Positions 8,796 to 18,686 of a stretch of 62,878 nt of DNA are shown here, one piece after another. Origin of the DNA: Porticoccaceae bacterium (GTDB lineage: Bacteria; Pseudomonadota; Gammaproteobacteria; Pseudomonadales; Porticoccaceae). A model generated the notes under the pieces. It was not told the origin of the DNA. It did no database searches and worked only from the letters and a program-made list of their open reading frames with translations. Location of the stretch: assembly GCA_029252555.1 (NCBI GenBank), contig JAQXBF010000040.1:1-62878 (forward strand). The letters run 5' to 3'. The number at the start of each line of letters is the position of its first letter. Positions within the stretch are counted from its first letter, which is position 1. A program made the translations under genes and the position numbers.

Positions 8796-9665
8796 ATGTG
8801 TAAAAAGATATATTATAACATTTTAGGGTGTTTCCTACTTTCCAGCTCTGCTGCTATGGCCACCGAAGGGAAGCAGGCGCCTGCCAATAGGCCATTAATA
8901 GTAACCAGCATCAAGCCGCTGGCAATTATCGCTAAATCTGCAGTGACCAACGCCGCCGATGTACAATATCTCCTGCCGGCAAATCAATCCCCTCACGACT
9001 ACACCATGCCTGTGTCGGCACTAAAAAAAATCGCTAAGGCCGACCTAGTGGTTTGGGTAGGGGAAAGTTTTGAAACCAGAAGCGCCAAAACCATGGCCAA
9101 ACTGATCGAGGCCAAACGCATTACCGCCATGGCAATAGTGGCAACAGAATCAGCGCAGCAGGGCCACAGCGACAGCCACAATAAAAATACTGACCCTCAT
9201 ATTTGGCTTAACCCCAAAAATGGCAACAAAATTGCTGCAGAAATTCAGAAACGCCTGGGTTTGCCAGTCAAACAGATCATTAGTGATGAACTCATCCAAA
9301 CACTAACAGCCGACATGGCTGTCGCCTTTGCTGGCGATAAAAGTTACCTAAGCCACCACGATGCCTATGGGCATTTTGTCAGCGCCTTTGATTTGCCCCT
9401 TGGCTTGTCTCTCAGAGACACCATAGGAGGAGTGCTGGGCGTAAAAAGCCAATACCAGCTGCGCAAAACCATTCTTAATGCCAATATCAGCTGTGTTTTT
9501 GTCGAGCCCCAGTACCAAGACAAAGATGCCACCAACCTTGCCGCTGAATTTGAATTACCCCTTGTGGCACTTGACCCGCAGGGCCTTTCCCAAGCATTAG
9601 GTGATAAGGCCTACAGTGAATTTATCGGCGGATTAGCAGAGCAATTTAAAGCCTGTTTCCAGTAA
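8796..9665 (+). CDS. znuA: Zinc ABC transporter periplasmic binding protein ZnuA
   Basis: Periplasmic Zn2+ receptor of the ZnuABC importer. A signal peptide covers about residues 1-22. Probable metal ligands are the His in NQSPHDY, the His in DPHIWLNP, the His in LSHHDAYGHF and an acidic residue near LDPQG. A short His-rich loop (QQGHSDSHN) precedes the second ligand. The length of 289 is on the short side. A six-codon mini-ORF (ATG 8783) with its own GGA overlaps the znuA start out of frame, so initiation may be coupled to it. Confidence 0.94.
   Translation: MCKKIYYNILGCFLLSSSAAMATEGKQAPANRPLIVTSIKPLAIIAKSAVTNAADVQYLLPANQSPHDYTMPVSALKKIAKADLVVWVGESFETRSAKTMAKLIEAKRITAMAIVATESAQQGHSDSHNKNTDPHIWLNPKNGNKIAAEIQKRLGLPVKQIISDELIQTLTADMAVAFAGDKSYLSHHDAYGHFVSAFDLPLGLSLRDTIGGVLGVKSQYQLRKTILNANISCVFVEPQYQDKDATNLAAEFELPLVALDPQGLSQALGDKAYSEFIGGLAEQFKACFQ
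8804..8824. promoter_or_regulatory. Second Zur-box-like site overlapping the znuA start
   Basis: The core GATATATTATAAC (8807-8819) differs from the perfect box at 8705 by one arm base, and it is flanked by AAA and ATTTT as in longer Zur operators. It falls within the first codons of znuA as annotated (ATG 8796). Either it is a downstream operator that blocks elongation, or the AT-rich codons (KKIYYNI) mimic the motif by chance. Confidence 0.45.
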
Positions 9666-9713
9666 ATCATGTATCCTTAAAACTTAAATTTCCATCAAAA
9701 AAGCAAGCAAACT

Positions 9714-12488
9714 ATGTCCACAAAAACACCGCTGATACTTGTCGATGGCTCCTCCTACCTCTACAGAGCGTTCCACGCCCTGCCGCCGCTAACCAACAGT
9801 AAAGGTAAGCCCACGGGCGCGGTTAAAGGCGTTATCAATATGTTGCGCCGCTTGCAAAAAGATTATCCGAGCAGCACCCATGTGGTTGTGTTTGACGCTA
9901 AAGGCAAAACCTTCCGCGACGAGATGTACAGCGACTACAAAGCCAATCGCCCTCCAATGCCAGACGATCTGCGGCTCCAGATAGAGCCAATCCATAATAT
10001 TATCAAAGCTATGGGGATGCCCATGCTGGTGATAGAGGGTGTCGAGGCCGACGATGTAATCGGCACCTTAGCTGTGCAGGCAACCGCCGCCGAGCAGCCT
10101 GTAGTGATCTCCACTGGGGACAAAGACATTGCTCAGATGGTCAATGAACATATCGTCATGGAAAACACCATGACCAACACAGTGCTGGACAGGTCAGGGG
10201 TGATTGAGAAATTCGGCATTACCCCCGAACTAATTATTGATTACCTAGCCCTTCTGGGGGACAAGTCAGACAATATTCCGGGCGTACCCGGTGTTGGTAA
10301 AAAAACAGCATTGGGCTTACTGCAGGGAATAGGGGGCCTAGACGATATTTATGCGCGCCTTGATGAAGTTGCCGGCTTAGAATTTCGTGGCGCCAAAACC
10401 ATGGGCCCTAAGCTTGAAGAGCATAAAGACCTCGCCTATCTTTCCTACCAGCTAGCCACCATTAAAACCGATGTTGAAATGGAGTTGACCATAGGCGACC
10501 TACATAATGGGGTTGCTGATGAAAACGCCCTGTTAGCCCTGTTTAAAGATATGGAGTTTAAGACTTGGATTGCCGAACTTGAGAGTGTTGAGAAAGCACC
10601 TTCAGCCGCGGCTAAGCCTGCAACTGAGAGTGCTAGCGCAGAGGCTGGGGACTCCACGGCCGCAACGCAACCGCTTATCGAAAAAGATTACCAGACCATT
10701 CTCAATCAAGAGCAGCTGGATAGCTGGTTGGATAAAATCAAGACCGCAAAGCTAGTCGCCGTAGACACCGAAACCACCAGCCTGGATTATATGCAGGCCT
10801 TACTCGTTGGGGTGTCCTTTGCGGTAGAAGCTGGCCAGGCAGCCTATATCCCATTTGGCCATGATTACTTGGGGGCACCAGCCCAGCTCAATAAAGACAG
10901 CGTACTAGCTCAGCTAAAGCCATTATTAGAAGACGCCAATATTAAAAAAGTTGGTCAGAACCTGAAATACGATATGAGCGTTCTCGCGCAGCACGATATT
11001 CAGTTACAGGGTGTCGCCTTTGATACCATGCTAGAATCCTATGTGCTTGACAGCGTTGCCACACGCCACGATATGGACAGCCTGGCCTTCGAGTATCTTG
11101 GCGAAACCACCATTAGCTTCTCCGAGGTAGCCGGCAAGGGCGCCTCGCAGCTTACTTTTAACCAAGTGGCTCTGGAGCAAGCAGCCCCCTATGCCGCCGA
11201 AGATGCAGATATCACCTTGCGACTCCATGAGGCTCTGTGGCCAGAAGTATCCAAGCACCCAACGCTGGAAAAAGTATTTACCGACATAGAGCTGCCCCTG
11301 CTGCCCGTGTTGTCGAGAATCGAACGCACCGGAGCACTGGTTGATGGCACCCTATTGTTTCAGCAAAGCGGTGAACTAGCCGAGCGTTTGGCCGAACTGG
11401 TAACCCAAGCATGGGAGTTAGCAGGGCAGGAGTTTAATCTTGCCTCACCAAAACAGCTGGGAGAAATACTCTTTGAAAAGCTCGAAATTCCGGTACTAAA
11501 AAAGACTGCCAAAGGAGCGCCGTCGACCAAAGAAGAGGTGCTGCAGGAACTGGCTCTAGACTACCCATTGCCCAAAGTGCTGCTGGAACACCGTGGTCTA
11601 GCCAAGCTAAAGTCGACTTACACCGACAAACTGCCAACCATGATTAACCCTACCAGCAAGCGTATTCACACCTCTTACCATCAGGCGGGAACAGCGACAG
11701 GGCGGTTATCATCCTCAGACCCCAATTTGCAGAATATCCCTGTGCGCACCGCCGAAGGTCGTCGAGTACGCCAAGCCTTTGTGCCGCCAGCGGGCTACAA
11801 AATGGTCGCCGCTGATTACTCCCAGATTGAATTGCGCATCATGGCCCACCTCTCTGAGGACCCAAGCCTGCTAGGCGCCTTTGCCGCAGGTCAGGATATT
11901 CACCGCGCCACCGCTGCTGAAGTTTTCGGCATGGCCAGCGAAGAGGTTACCGCCGATATGCGTCGCAGCGCAAAAGCAATCAATTTTGGGCTTATCTATG
12001 GCATGTCCGCTTTTGGCCTTGCCCGCCAGCTTAATATTGGCCGCAAACAGGCCGCGGAATATATCGAATTGTATTTTGACCGCTATCCCGGTGTGCAAAA
12101 CTATATGAACAATATCCGCCATACAGCCGCCGAACAGGGTTATGTAGAAACAGCCTTTGGTCGTCGCCTGTATCTTCCGGAAATTAATGCCAGAAATGGT
12201 ATGCGCCGACAGGCCGCCGAGCGCACCGCAATCAATGCCCCAATGCAGGGTACAGCCGCCGATATTATCAAGATGGCAATGATCCATGTTGACGATTGGC
12301 TAGAGAATTCTGAGTTGCAGAGTCGCATGATAATCCAGGTTCATGATGAACTTGTTCTGGAAGTGCCAGAAACCGAGTTAGACCTTGTTGTGCAGGGGTT
12401 AAATGATCGCATGGAAACTGCAGCTAGACTGCTAGTGCCGCTGGTGGTAGATGTGGGTATTGGCGACAACTGGGATGAGGCGCATTAA
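9714..12488 (+). CDS. polA: DNA polymerase I
   Basis: Repair polymerase with three domains. The 5'-3' nuclease is about residues 1-290 ([24 protein letters not shown]). The 3'-5' exonuclease is about 325-520 and its first motif VDTETTSLD keeps the catalytic Asp and Glu, so proofreading is probably active. The polymerase has motif [14 protein letters not shown], motif [15 protein letters not shown] and motif [11 protein letters not shown]. The length of 924 matches the family. It is a lone gene ending 149 bases before a bidirectional terminator. Confidence 0.98.
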   Translation: MSTKTPLILVDGSSYLYRAFHALPPLTNSKGKPTGAVKGVINMLRRLQKDYPSSTHVVVFDAKGKTFRDEMYSDYKANRPPMPDDLRLQIEPIHNIIKAMGMPMLVIEGVEADDVIGTLAVQATAAEQPVVISTGDKDIAQMVNEHIVMENTMTNTVLDRSGVIEKFGITPELIIDYLALLGDKSDNIPGVPGVGKKTALGLLQGIGGLDDIYARLDEVAGLEFRGAKTMGPKLEEHKDLAYLSYQLATIKTDVEMELTIGDLHNGVADENALLALFKDMEFKTWIAELESVEKAPSAAAKPATESASAEAGDSTAATQPLIEKDYQTILNQEQLDSWLDKIKTAKLVAVDTETTSLDYMQALLVGVSFAVEAGQAAYIPFGHDYLGAPAQLNKDSVLAQLKPLLEDANIKKVGQNLKYDMSVLAQHDIQLQGVAFDTMLESYVLDSVATRHDMDSLAFEYLGETTISFSEVAGKGASQLTFNQVALEQAAPYAAEDADITLRLHEALWPEVSKHPTLEKVFTDIELPLLPVLSRIERTGALVDGTLLFQQSGELAERLAELVTQAWELAGQEFNLASPKQLGEILFEKLEIPVLKKTAKGAPSTKEEVLQELALDYPLPKVLLEHRGLAKLKSTYTDKLPTMINPTSKRIHTSYHQAGTATGRLSSSDPNLQNIPVRTAEGRRVRQAFVPPAGYKMVAADYSQIELRIMAHLSEDPSLLGAFAAGQDIHRATAAEVFGMASEEVTADMRRSAKAINFGLIYGMSAFGLARQLNIGRKQAAEYIELYFDRYPGVQNYMNNIRHTAAEQGYVETAFGRRLYLPEINARNGMRRQAAERTAINAPMQGTAADIIKMAMIHVDDWLENSELQSRMIIQVHDELVLEVPETELDLVVQGLNDRMETAARLLVPLVVDVGIGDNWDEAH

Positions 12489-12637
12489 TCATTAAATGCA
12501 TCTAAGTTAGGAAAATGAGCTTTTTTTCAAACAGAATGGAACTTGTATACAAAGCTGTGTCTAAATAAAGGCAAATGATAATTGCATAGTATTCTCCCCC
12601 AACTATATTTATGCAAAGCAAGACTCTCCAAGTAAGA

Positions 12638-12673
12638 AAAAAGCCCTGAGTCATTCCTGGATCAGGGCTTTTT
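12638..12673. terminator. Bidirectional terminator between polA and engB
   Basis: 12-bp perfect stem AAAAAGCCCTGA / TCAGGGCTTTTT with a 12-base loop. A- and T-tracts on both sides let it serve polA on the plus strand and engB on the minus strand. The rest of 12489-12723 is AT-rich and shows no convincing gene. Confidence 0.88.
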
Positions 12674-12723
12674 CCGTTCTGCGGTAATACAAGGGTGTTT
12701 TGAGAGCGCTTTCTAACAAAAAT

Positions 12724-13371
12724 TTATTCAGATTCAGAATCTGTCGGATGTTCAAAATCAGCACTAAACCAATGGCTTAACAGACTCTCTAACTCGGGCA
12801 AGCCCTGCTTTTTTAACGATGAAAACGTCTGCACAGACAGCAGAGTGCAGCCAGGATCCATATCTCTCAGCAATTTTTCTACCTTAAGGCGCGAGCTCTC
12901 GGCAGGCCCACGCTTTAGCTTGTCCGATTTAGTCAGCAATATATGCACTGGAAGGCCAGCCTGAGCCGCCCAATTGAGCATCTGCTGATCATATTCTTGC
13001 AGCGGATGGCGAATATCCATGAGCAAAATTAAACCGGCCAGGCTCTTGCGCATCTGTAGATACTCTGCCAAATGACGGTCCCATTCAGCTTTCATGGCCT
13101 TAGGCACCTTGGCATAACCATAGCCCGGCAGATCCACCAGGCGCTTACCCTCGGTCAGCTGAAAGAAATTAATCAGCTGGGTACGGCCCGGGGTCTTACT
13201 GGTACGGGCCAACCCACCTTTGCGAGTCAGACTATTAATGGCACTGGATTTACCCGCATTAGAGCGCCCGGCAAACGCGACTTCACAGCCATTATCGGCA
13301 GGGCACTGCTTGATTGAGGGCGCGCTGGTTAAAAATTCAGCGATATGATAATTAATTACAGGTGAATCCAT
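12724..13371 (-). CDS. engB: Ribosome biogenesis GTP-binding protein EngB/YihA
   Basis: Small TRAFAC GTPase needed for 50S subunit assembly. The P-loop GRSNAGKSS (about 36-44), switch region [12 protein letters not shown]3 [11 protein letters not shown] and G4 TKSDKL are all present. The length of 215 fits. It is convergent with polA across a shared terminator and divergent from the cytochrome c4 gene, the same neighbourhood as in pseudomonads. Confidence 0.96.
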   Translation of the reverse strand: MDSPVINYHIAEFLTSAPSIKQCPADNGCEVAFAGRSNAGKSSAINSLTRKGGLARTSKTPGRTQLINFFQLTEGKRLVDLPGYGYAKVPKAMKAEWDRHLAEYLQMRKSLAGLILLMDIRHPLQEYDQQMLNWAAQAGLPVHILLTKSDKLKRGPAESSRLKVEKLLRDMDPGCTLLSVQTFSSLKKQGLPELESLLSHWFSADFEHPTDSESE

Positions 13372-13510
13372 ACAAAGACTACGCCAAGTGGCTATAAGAA
13401 ACCGGGTTTATTGGTATATAATGCGCCCGCTTTAGCCAATAGGGCTAATGTCCAATGGTCGCACGTATAATCAGGCCACTATTCTAGCGGATTGCGAGAG
13501 TTGAATAACC

Positions 13511-14152
13511 ATGAAAAAAAGCTTTTTAAGTATTATTTATTTGCTGGCCACATTGACAGCGAATCAGGCACTGGCAGTAGGCGATGCAACAGCCGGTGAA
13601 TCAAAGGTGGCTGTGTGTTCCGCCTGCCACGGCAGTGACGGCAACAGCATGGTCGCTTCATTCCCCAAGCTTGCAGGTATGGGCGAGAAATATATGACAG
13701 CCCAATTGCGCATGATCAAGTCGGGAGAGCGCGTTATTGTTGAGATGACTGGCATCCTCGATGCATCCTCAGATCAAGACCTACAAGATATGGCGGCTTA
13801 CTATGATAGCCAAACCATTCAGATAACTGGTGCTCAGGATATCACTCTGGTTGGTATCAGCGACCCGGATGAAGCTCTAGACTTTGGTGAAAATGTTTAC
13901 CGTGGTGGCAATATGAAGACAGGTGTAGCCGCCTGTACCGGTTGTCACTCACCTTCTGGCAAGGGCAACAACCCAGCGGGCTACCCTGCACTGGGTGGTC
14001 AGTATGCCGGTTATATTGAGAAGCAGCTTCTTGCATACCGCCGTGGCGAGCGCGCCAGTGGTGGCAACGCCAAGATAATGCAGGGCGTTGCAGCGAACCT
14101 CAGCGACAAAGAAATCAAAGCCGTTGCTAATTATATTTCTGGATTGAACTAG
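13511..14152 (+). CDS. Diheme cytochrome c4
   Basis: Periplasmic two-domain c-type cytochrome, a likely electron donor to terminal oxidases such as the one at the start of this window. A signal peptide (about 1-22) is followed by CSACH (36-40) in domain 1 and CTGCH (about 142-146) in domain 2, each with a downstream Met-containing segment as possible axial ligand. The length of 213 is typical. TATAAT-like hexamers at 13417 and 13466 lie in the divergent gap to engB. It ends in TAG. Confidence 0.94.
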   Translation: MKKSFLSIIYLLATLTANQALAVGDATAGESKVAVCSACHGSDGNSMVASFPKLAGMGEKYMTAQLRMIKSGERVIVEMTGILDASSDQDLQDMAAYYDSQTIQITGAQDITLVGISDPDEALDFGENVYRGGNMKTGVAACTGCHSPSGKGNNPAGYPALGGQYAGYIEKQLLAYRRGERASGGNAKIMQGVAANLSDKEIKAVANYISGLN

Positions 14153-14213
14153 GCATTAGCAGAGCCATCAAAGGCTCTCAATTCATATTTAATCGAGCGC
14201 AAAGGAAACACAG

Positions 14214-14852
14214 ATGACTAATTGGATAAAACGCCTCACTTTTATCGCCCTGATACTGCCCATGGCCATGTGCCAAGCGCAGACAGAAAAATATCAGCAA
14301 GGTGTGCACTACGAAGCACTGCCCCAGACGATCAGAACGGCCAATCCAGACAAGATCGAAGTCAACGAAGTGTTCTCTTATACCTGTGGTCACTGCTATA
14401 ACTTTGAAGCCGTATTGCATCCATGGTCAGAAAAGCTCGCCGGTGATGTTGATTTTCAGCAGACCCCAGCAGTTTGGCAGCCCGCGCTAGAGCCCTATGC
14501 CCGCGCTTACTATAGCGCTGCCATGTTAAAAGTACTGGATAAAGTGCATATGCCAATTTTTGAAGCTATTCATGTTAAGCGCGAGCAGGTGCGTACAGAA
14601 GCCGATTTTGCGGCCATCTTTGCAGCGCAGGGAATTGATGGTGATAAATTTACCAAGGCCTATAACTCCTTCGGGATGAGTAGCATGGTCAATCAGGCCA
14701 AGGCTCGCATTCGCGGCTATCGTGTGCAAGGCACACCAGAAATTGTTATCAATGGTAAGTACCGCATCAGTACTCGCCAGGCAGGTGGTTTTGAAGGCAT
14801 GCTTAATGTTGCTGATTTCTTAATTGAGAAAGAACGCGCTGCGGCCCAGTAG
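14214..14852 (+). CDS. dsbA: Thiol:disulfide interchange protein DsbA
   Basis: Periplasmic oxidase that introduces disulfide bonds. A signal peptide (about 1-22) is followed by a thioredoxin fold with the active site C58-G-H-C61 and the cis-proline loop GTPEIV. The length of 212 is normal. It follows the cytochrome c4 gene after 61 bases, a pairing also seen in pseudomonads. A terminator lies 36 bases downstream. Confidence 0.95.
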   Translation: MTNWIKRLTFIALILPMAMCQAQTEKYQQGVHYEALPQTIRTANPDKIEVNEVFSYTCGHCYNFEAVLHPWSEKLAGDVDFQQTPAVWQPALEPYARAYYSAAMLKVLDKVHMPIFEAIHVKREQVRTEADFAAIFAAQGIDGDKFTKAYNSFGMSSMVNQAKARIRGYRVQGTPEIVINGKYRISTRQAGGFEGMLNVADFLIEKERAAAQ

Positions 14853-14888
14853 AGCTCAGCAGGGAGTTAAACCCCCAGGCTAGCAGGC

Positions 14889-14920
14889 AAAAATACGCTG
14901 TTTCTACAGCGTATTTTTTT
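14889..14920 (+). terminator. Rho-independent terminator after dsbA
   Basis: 12-bp perfect stem AAAAATACGCTG / CAGCGTATTTTT with a 6-base loop, followed by more T. The remainder of the gap to serC (to 15066) shows no gene. Confidence 0.9.
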
Positions 14921-15066
14921 GTCTCAAAACTATCTCCGATATTGGTAATTACCACTGGTCATAGTTGCTGCCAATGTCGTACATAGAATAATAAATCTTT
15001 ATCTATAAGCGACCACTAGGTACTATATAGCCCCTTTTTTGCAGCCAGGAAAAAGCAGTTTTAAAC

Positions 15067-16182
15067 ATGAAACCAACTATAAAACCGAACAACCCCAATT
15101 TCTCATCTGGGCCCTGCTCCAAGCGTCCGGGTTACGACGTTGCCAATCTGGATATCTCCACGTTAGGCCGCTCTCACCGCTCGTCTACAGGCAAAGCTGC
15201 CCTGGGTCGCGCCTGTGCAGACACCGCAGAAATTCTGGGTTTGCCAGAAGGCTATCGCGTCGGTGTGGTTCCGGCATCAGACACAGGTGCCGTGGAAATG
15301 ATTATGTGGTCTGTGCTGGGTGCTCGCCCCGTTGATATCTTCGCCTGGGAATCCTTTGGTAGTGGCTGGCTCACCGATGCTACCAAGCAGCTCCAGTTAG
15401 ATGAGCTCAACAGCTATACCGCAGACTACGGTTTACTGCCGGACATGACCCAAGCCAATCCAGACCATGATTGCATCTTTACTTGGAATGGCACCACCGC
15501 CGGAGTCAAACTCTCCAATGCTGATTGGATCAGCGATTACCGCACCGGCCTAACAATCTGTGATGCCACCTCAGCAGTGTTTGCCATGGAGATGCCATGG
15601 GAAAAACTCGATGTTGTCACCTACAGCTGGCAGAAGGTGCTGGGGGGAGAAGGTGCCCACGGCATGTTAATTCTTAGCCCCCGCGCCGTAGAGCGCTTAG
15701 AAAATTATCAGCCACCTTGGCCCCTGCCGAAGATTTTCCGTATGACCAAAGGCGGCAAGTTAATTGAAGGTATCTTCCGTGGTGAAACCATCAACACACC
15801 ATCAATGCTCTGTGTCGCAGACTATTTAGATGCGCTGGACTGGGTTCGCTCAATTGGCGGTTTGCCCGCAGCTATTGGCAAATCAGAGGCCAACCTCGAG
15901 GTGCTAAAAGGTTTTGTAGCAACTCGTTCATGGGCGCACTTTTTGGCTCAGGAAGAAAGCCAAATTTCCAATACTAGCGTCTGTTTAACCCTCGACCTCG
16001 AAGCCGATCAGGTTAAGCAAATTGTAAAACTGTTGGACGCCGAAGGCGTTGCCTACGACATTGGTGCCTATCGCGATGCACCAGCTGGTCTGCGTATCTG
16101 GTGCGGTGCCACCATTGAGCAATCTGATGTTGAAGCACTGCTACCATGGCTCGATTGGGCCCATGCACACGTTAGCCAATAA
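15067..16182 (+). CDS. serC: Phosphoserine aminotransferase (alphaproteobacterial/Methanosarcina type)
   Basis: PLP-dependent aminotransferase that converts 3-phosphohydroxypyruvate to phosphoserine in serine synthesis. Features such as [13 protein letters not shown] at the N-terminus and the PLP lysine K190 in [13 protein letters not shown] match the group known from alphaproteobacteria and methanogens rather than the enterobacterial SerC. The length of 371 fits. It is followed after 37 bases by serA, so two consecutive pathway steps are probably co-transcribed. Confidence 0.92.
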   Translation: MKPTIKPNNPNFSSGPCSKRPGYDVANLDISTLGRSHRSSTGKAALGRACADTAEILGLPEGYRVGVVPASDTGAVEMIMWSVLGARPVDIFAWESFGSGWLTDATKQLQLDELNSYTADYGLLPDMTQANPDHDCIFTWNGTTAGVKLSNADWISDYRTGLTICDATSAVFAMEMPWEKLDVVTYSWQKVLGGEGAHGMLILSPRAVERLENYQPPWPLPKIFRMTKGGKLIEGIFRGETINTPSMLCVADYLDALDWVRSIGGLPAAIGKSEANLEVLKGFVATRSWAHFLAQEESQISNTSVCLTLDLEADQVKQIVKLLDAEGVAYDIGAYRDAPAGLRIWCGATIEQSDVEALLPWLDWAHAHVSQ

Positions 16183-16219
16183 CCCAAGCCGTCTCCCGAC
16201 GGGAATACTGAGAAATTAT

Positions 16220-17389
16220 ATGTTTAACATTCGTACTTACAACGCCATTTCTTCAAAAGGCCTAAGCCGTTTTTCTGCCGACAAATATACTGTCTCCAGT
16301 GAATCAGCATCACCCGAAGGCGTATTGCTGCGCAGCCAAAAACTGCACACAGAAGTGCTTCCGGAATCGGTGCTTGCCGCGGCCAGAGCTGGTGCCGGTA
16401 CCAACAATATTCCCACTGAAGACTACACCGAGCAGGGCATAGTAGTGTTCAACACTCCAGGCGCCAATGCCAACGCAGTAAAAGAACTCATCGTTGCTGG
16501 GCTGCTGCTGGGGTCGCGCGATATTTTTGGCGGCATGAACTATGTGCAAGAGTTGGGCGACATGCACGACTCTGGCGAAATGGGCAAGCTGCTGGAAAAA
16601 GAGAAGAAGCGTTTTGCTGGCTCTGAAATTACCGGTAAGACATTGGGCGTGGTTGGGCTGGGTGCCATTGGTTCTATTATCGCTAACCTTGCCCTTGATC
16701 TGGGTATGAACGTTATCGGTTACGACCCGGCAATTTCTGTTGAAGCTGCATGGCAGCTTTCTAGCCAGGTTGAGCGTATGGAAAGCATTGAAGCCTTACT
16801 GGCTCGCGCTGACTTTATTACATTACATGTGCCCGCTATTCCTGCAACCAAGCACCTCATTAATAAAGACACATTGGCTCTGATGAAAAGCAGCGCCAAG
16901 ATTCTAAATTTTGCCCGCGAAGAAATTGTCAGCACAGACGATATGGTTGCCGCCCTAGACAGCGGCACCATCGCTGGTTATATCAGTGACTTCCCAGCAC
17001 CTGCTTTGTTGGGCCGCAAGGATGTGCTGTTGATGCCGCATATTGGTGCCAGCACGGAAGAAGCTGAAGAGAACTGCGCGGTTATGGCGGCTGATCAGCT
17101 GATGGATTATCTTGAGAATGGCAATATCCGCAATTCGGTTAATTATCCGCCGACCAAAATGGCGCGAAATGGCGGTAGTCGGATTACTTTTACCAACAAC
17201 AATGTGCCGAAGGTTTTGGGCAGTGTGCTGGCGGTATTGGCCGATGCCGAGCTGAATGTTGTGGATATGGTGAATAAGAGTCGTGGAGATATTGCCTACA
17301 ATATTATTGATATCGAAGGTGATCTTGATCAGAGTATTGCAGCGGCAATCGCGGATGTTGACGGTGTTGTTCGGGTTCGGATTATCTAA
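16220..17389 (+). CDS. serA: D-3-phosphoglycerate dehydrogenase (short ACT-containing form)
   Basis: First enzyme of serine synthesis. ATG 16220 gives 389 residues; the longer frame from 16049 overlaps serC and is rejected. The Rossmann motif GVVGLGAIG (143-151), catalytic Arg (about 233 in NFAREE) and His (about 274 in PHIGAS) are present. Where many family members have Asp-Val-Phe-x-x-Glu, this one reads SDFPAP, so the usual catalytic Glu is not in its canonical context. A C-terminal ACT-like domain (about 315-389) suggests feedback by serine. Confidence 0.92.
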   Translation: MFNIRTYNAISSKGLSRFSADKYTVSSESASPEGVLLRSQKLHTEVLPESVLAAARAGAGTNNIPTEDYTEQGIVVFNTPGANANAVKELIVAGLLLGSRDIFGGMNYVQELGDMHDSGEMGKLLEKEKKRFAGSEITGKTLGVVGLGAIGSIIANLALDLGMNVIGYDPAISVEAAWQLSSQVERMESIEALLARADFITLHVPAIPATKHLINKDTLALMKSSAKILNFAREEIVSTDDMVAALDSGTIAGYISDFPAPALLGRKDVLLMPHIGASTEEAEENCAVMAADQLMDYLENGNIRNSVNYPPTKMARNGGSRITFTNNNVPKVLGSVLAVLADAELNVVDMVNKSRGDIAYNIIDIEGDLDQSIAAAIADVDGVVRVRII

Positions 17390-17578
17390 ATATTAGGGGC
17401 CGCGTCGGTGGCTCGCAACCTTCCCTATTTTGTCTGAATTCCTGACGGGTTGTCTTGAGGCTATGGGATGGGTCCGAGCTTCGAGCTTACCTGTAAAGGG
17501 GCTATTCAAGACAGGCCGTGAATACATCCATGTAGTCTCGTGGCCACCTTCTAGCGGTGGTCACTAAGTTTAGAGATA

Positions 17579-18562
17579 TTAATTGAATAATTTTGCGCGA
17601 ACTGTATTCCGATAGGCCTTGGGGCTATTTCCTGACCACTGTTTAAATCGCGAGGAAAACCAGCTCGCCTCTCCATAGCCGCTGTAATTAGCGATCTCTA
17701 AAATCGATAAATCTGTATTCTTTAACAGATCACAGGCAAAAATCATTCTAACTTCGGTTAAATAATCACTAGGCTTGTTGCCCACAGCATTGGTAAACCG
17801 CCGGTGAAAAGTGCGCTGAGTCATACCAAACTGACTGGCAATATCAGCAATCGCCAAAGGCTTACTTAAATTATCTTGAATCCATATTTGCGCCTGAGCA
17901 ATCGCCTCATCGCTGTGCTTCCTCTGTTGCTGATCACCCACACCAGCAGGATCTGAAATATTACGAATCTCGTGGAAAAAATTGCGTTGGGCCTGCCGGG
18001 CAATGACTAGACCAAAGATACGTTCAACCTGATAGACAATCAGTTCTGCCATGGCATTAACACTGGCAGCACAATAAATATTTCCCGCCTGCGTGGTGAA
18101 GTGCTGCCGCTCTAGTCGCACTTGCGGGTATTGCTGTTGCAGCTGGTCGAAGTAGTGCCAGTGAGTCGTAGCAGACTTGCCGTCTAGCAGACCGGCTTCG
18201 GCGAGAAAACAAACACCAGTTCCCACACAGGTCATGGCAATATTTTTTTGATGCTGTGCCTGAAGCCATGGAATGTAGGCTTGGTATTTATTCACCGCTG
18301 GGCGCGGGTTGCGCCACAGGGCAGGGATATGAATCAGATCGCTCTCAAAATGGTCGGCTAATGAATGGGTAGGAGACAGCTCAAAGCCAGCGGATGTTTG
18401 CACCGGTAAGCCATCGGGGGTGATGCGCCGAATCACTACATCGCGCACCGGATGTTTGCTGGCACGTGCCATGGCTTGGGCAAAATTAAACAACTCTGCG
18501 GCCAAGGTACTGCTGGAGACCAGCATATTGTCGCAGAGCAAAAGAGTGAGATTAAAAGCCAT
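17579..18562 (-). CDS. GlxA-family transcriptional regulator (DJ-1/PfpI-like plus AraC helix-turn-helix)
   Basis: 327 residues from ATG 18562. The N-terminal half is a class I amidotransferase-like ligand domain (MAFNLTLLLCDNML through TCVGTGVCFLAEAGLLDG). The C-terminal half is an AraC-type double helix-turn-helix (LAIADIASQFGMTQRTFHRRF, ILEIANYSGYGEASWFSSRFKQ). The gene is divergent from fabY across 124 bases and may regulate it. The longer frame starting with TTG at 18730 would cover the intergenic region and the start of fabY and is rejected. Ligand unknown. Confidence 0.9.
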   Translation of the reverse strand: MAFNLTLLLCDNMLVSSSTLAAELFNFAQAMARASKHPVRDVVIRRITPDGLPVQTSAGFELSPTHSLADHFESDLIHIPALWRNPRPAVNKYQAYIPWLQAQHQKNIAMTCVGTGVCFLAEAGLLDGKSATTHWHYFDQLQQQYPQVRLERQHFTTQAGNIYCAASVNAMAELIVYQVERIFGLVIARQAQRNFFHEIRNISDPAGVGDQQQRKHSDEAIAQAQIWIQDNLSKPLAIADIASQFGMTQRTFHRRFTNAVGNKPSDYLTEVRMIFACDLLKNTDLSILEIANYSGYGEASWFSSRFKQWSGNSPKAYRNTVRAKLFN

Positions 18563-18686
18563 AATGGCGAAAATATAGCACATTATGGCCATATAACTAA
18601 TTAGAGTGGCCAAAAACCTTAATAATAAGGCCGATATAGCACCTAAACTACGTTTAACTGATTGCTTAACTATATAAGGACATCGC

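Noticed and set aside
11871-12287. 138-residue minus-strand frame inside polA
   Set aside because: It is a shadow of the polymerase motif region.
17540-17564. Terminator after serA
   Set aside because: A 9-bp stem is present (GTGGCCACC / GGTGGTCAC) but no T-run follows, so it may be only a stable hairpin.
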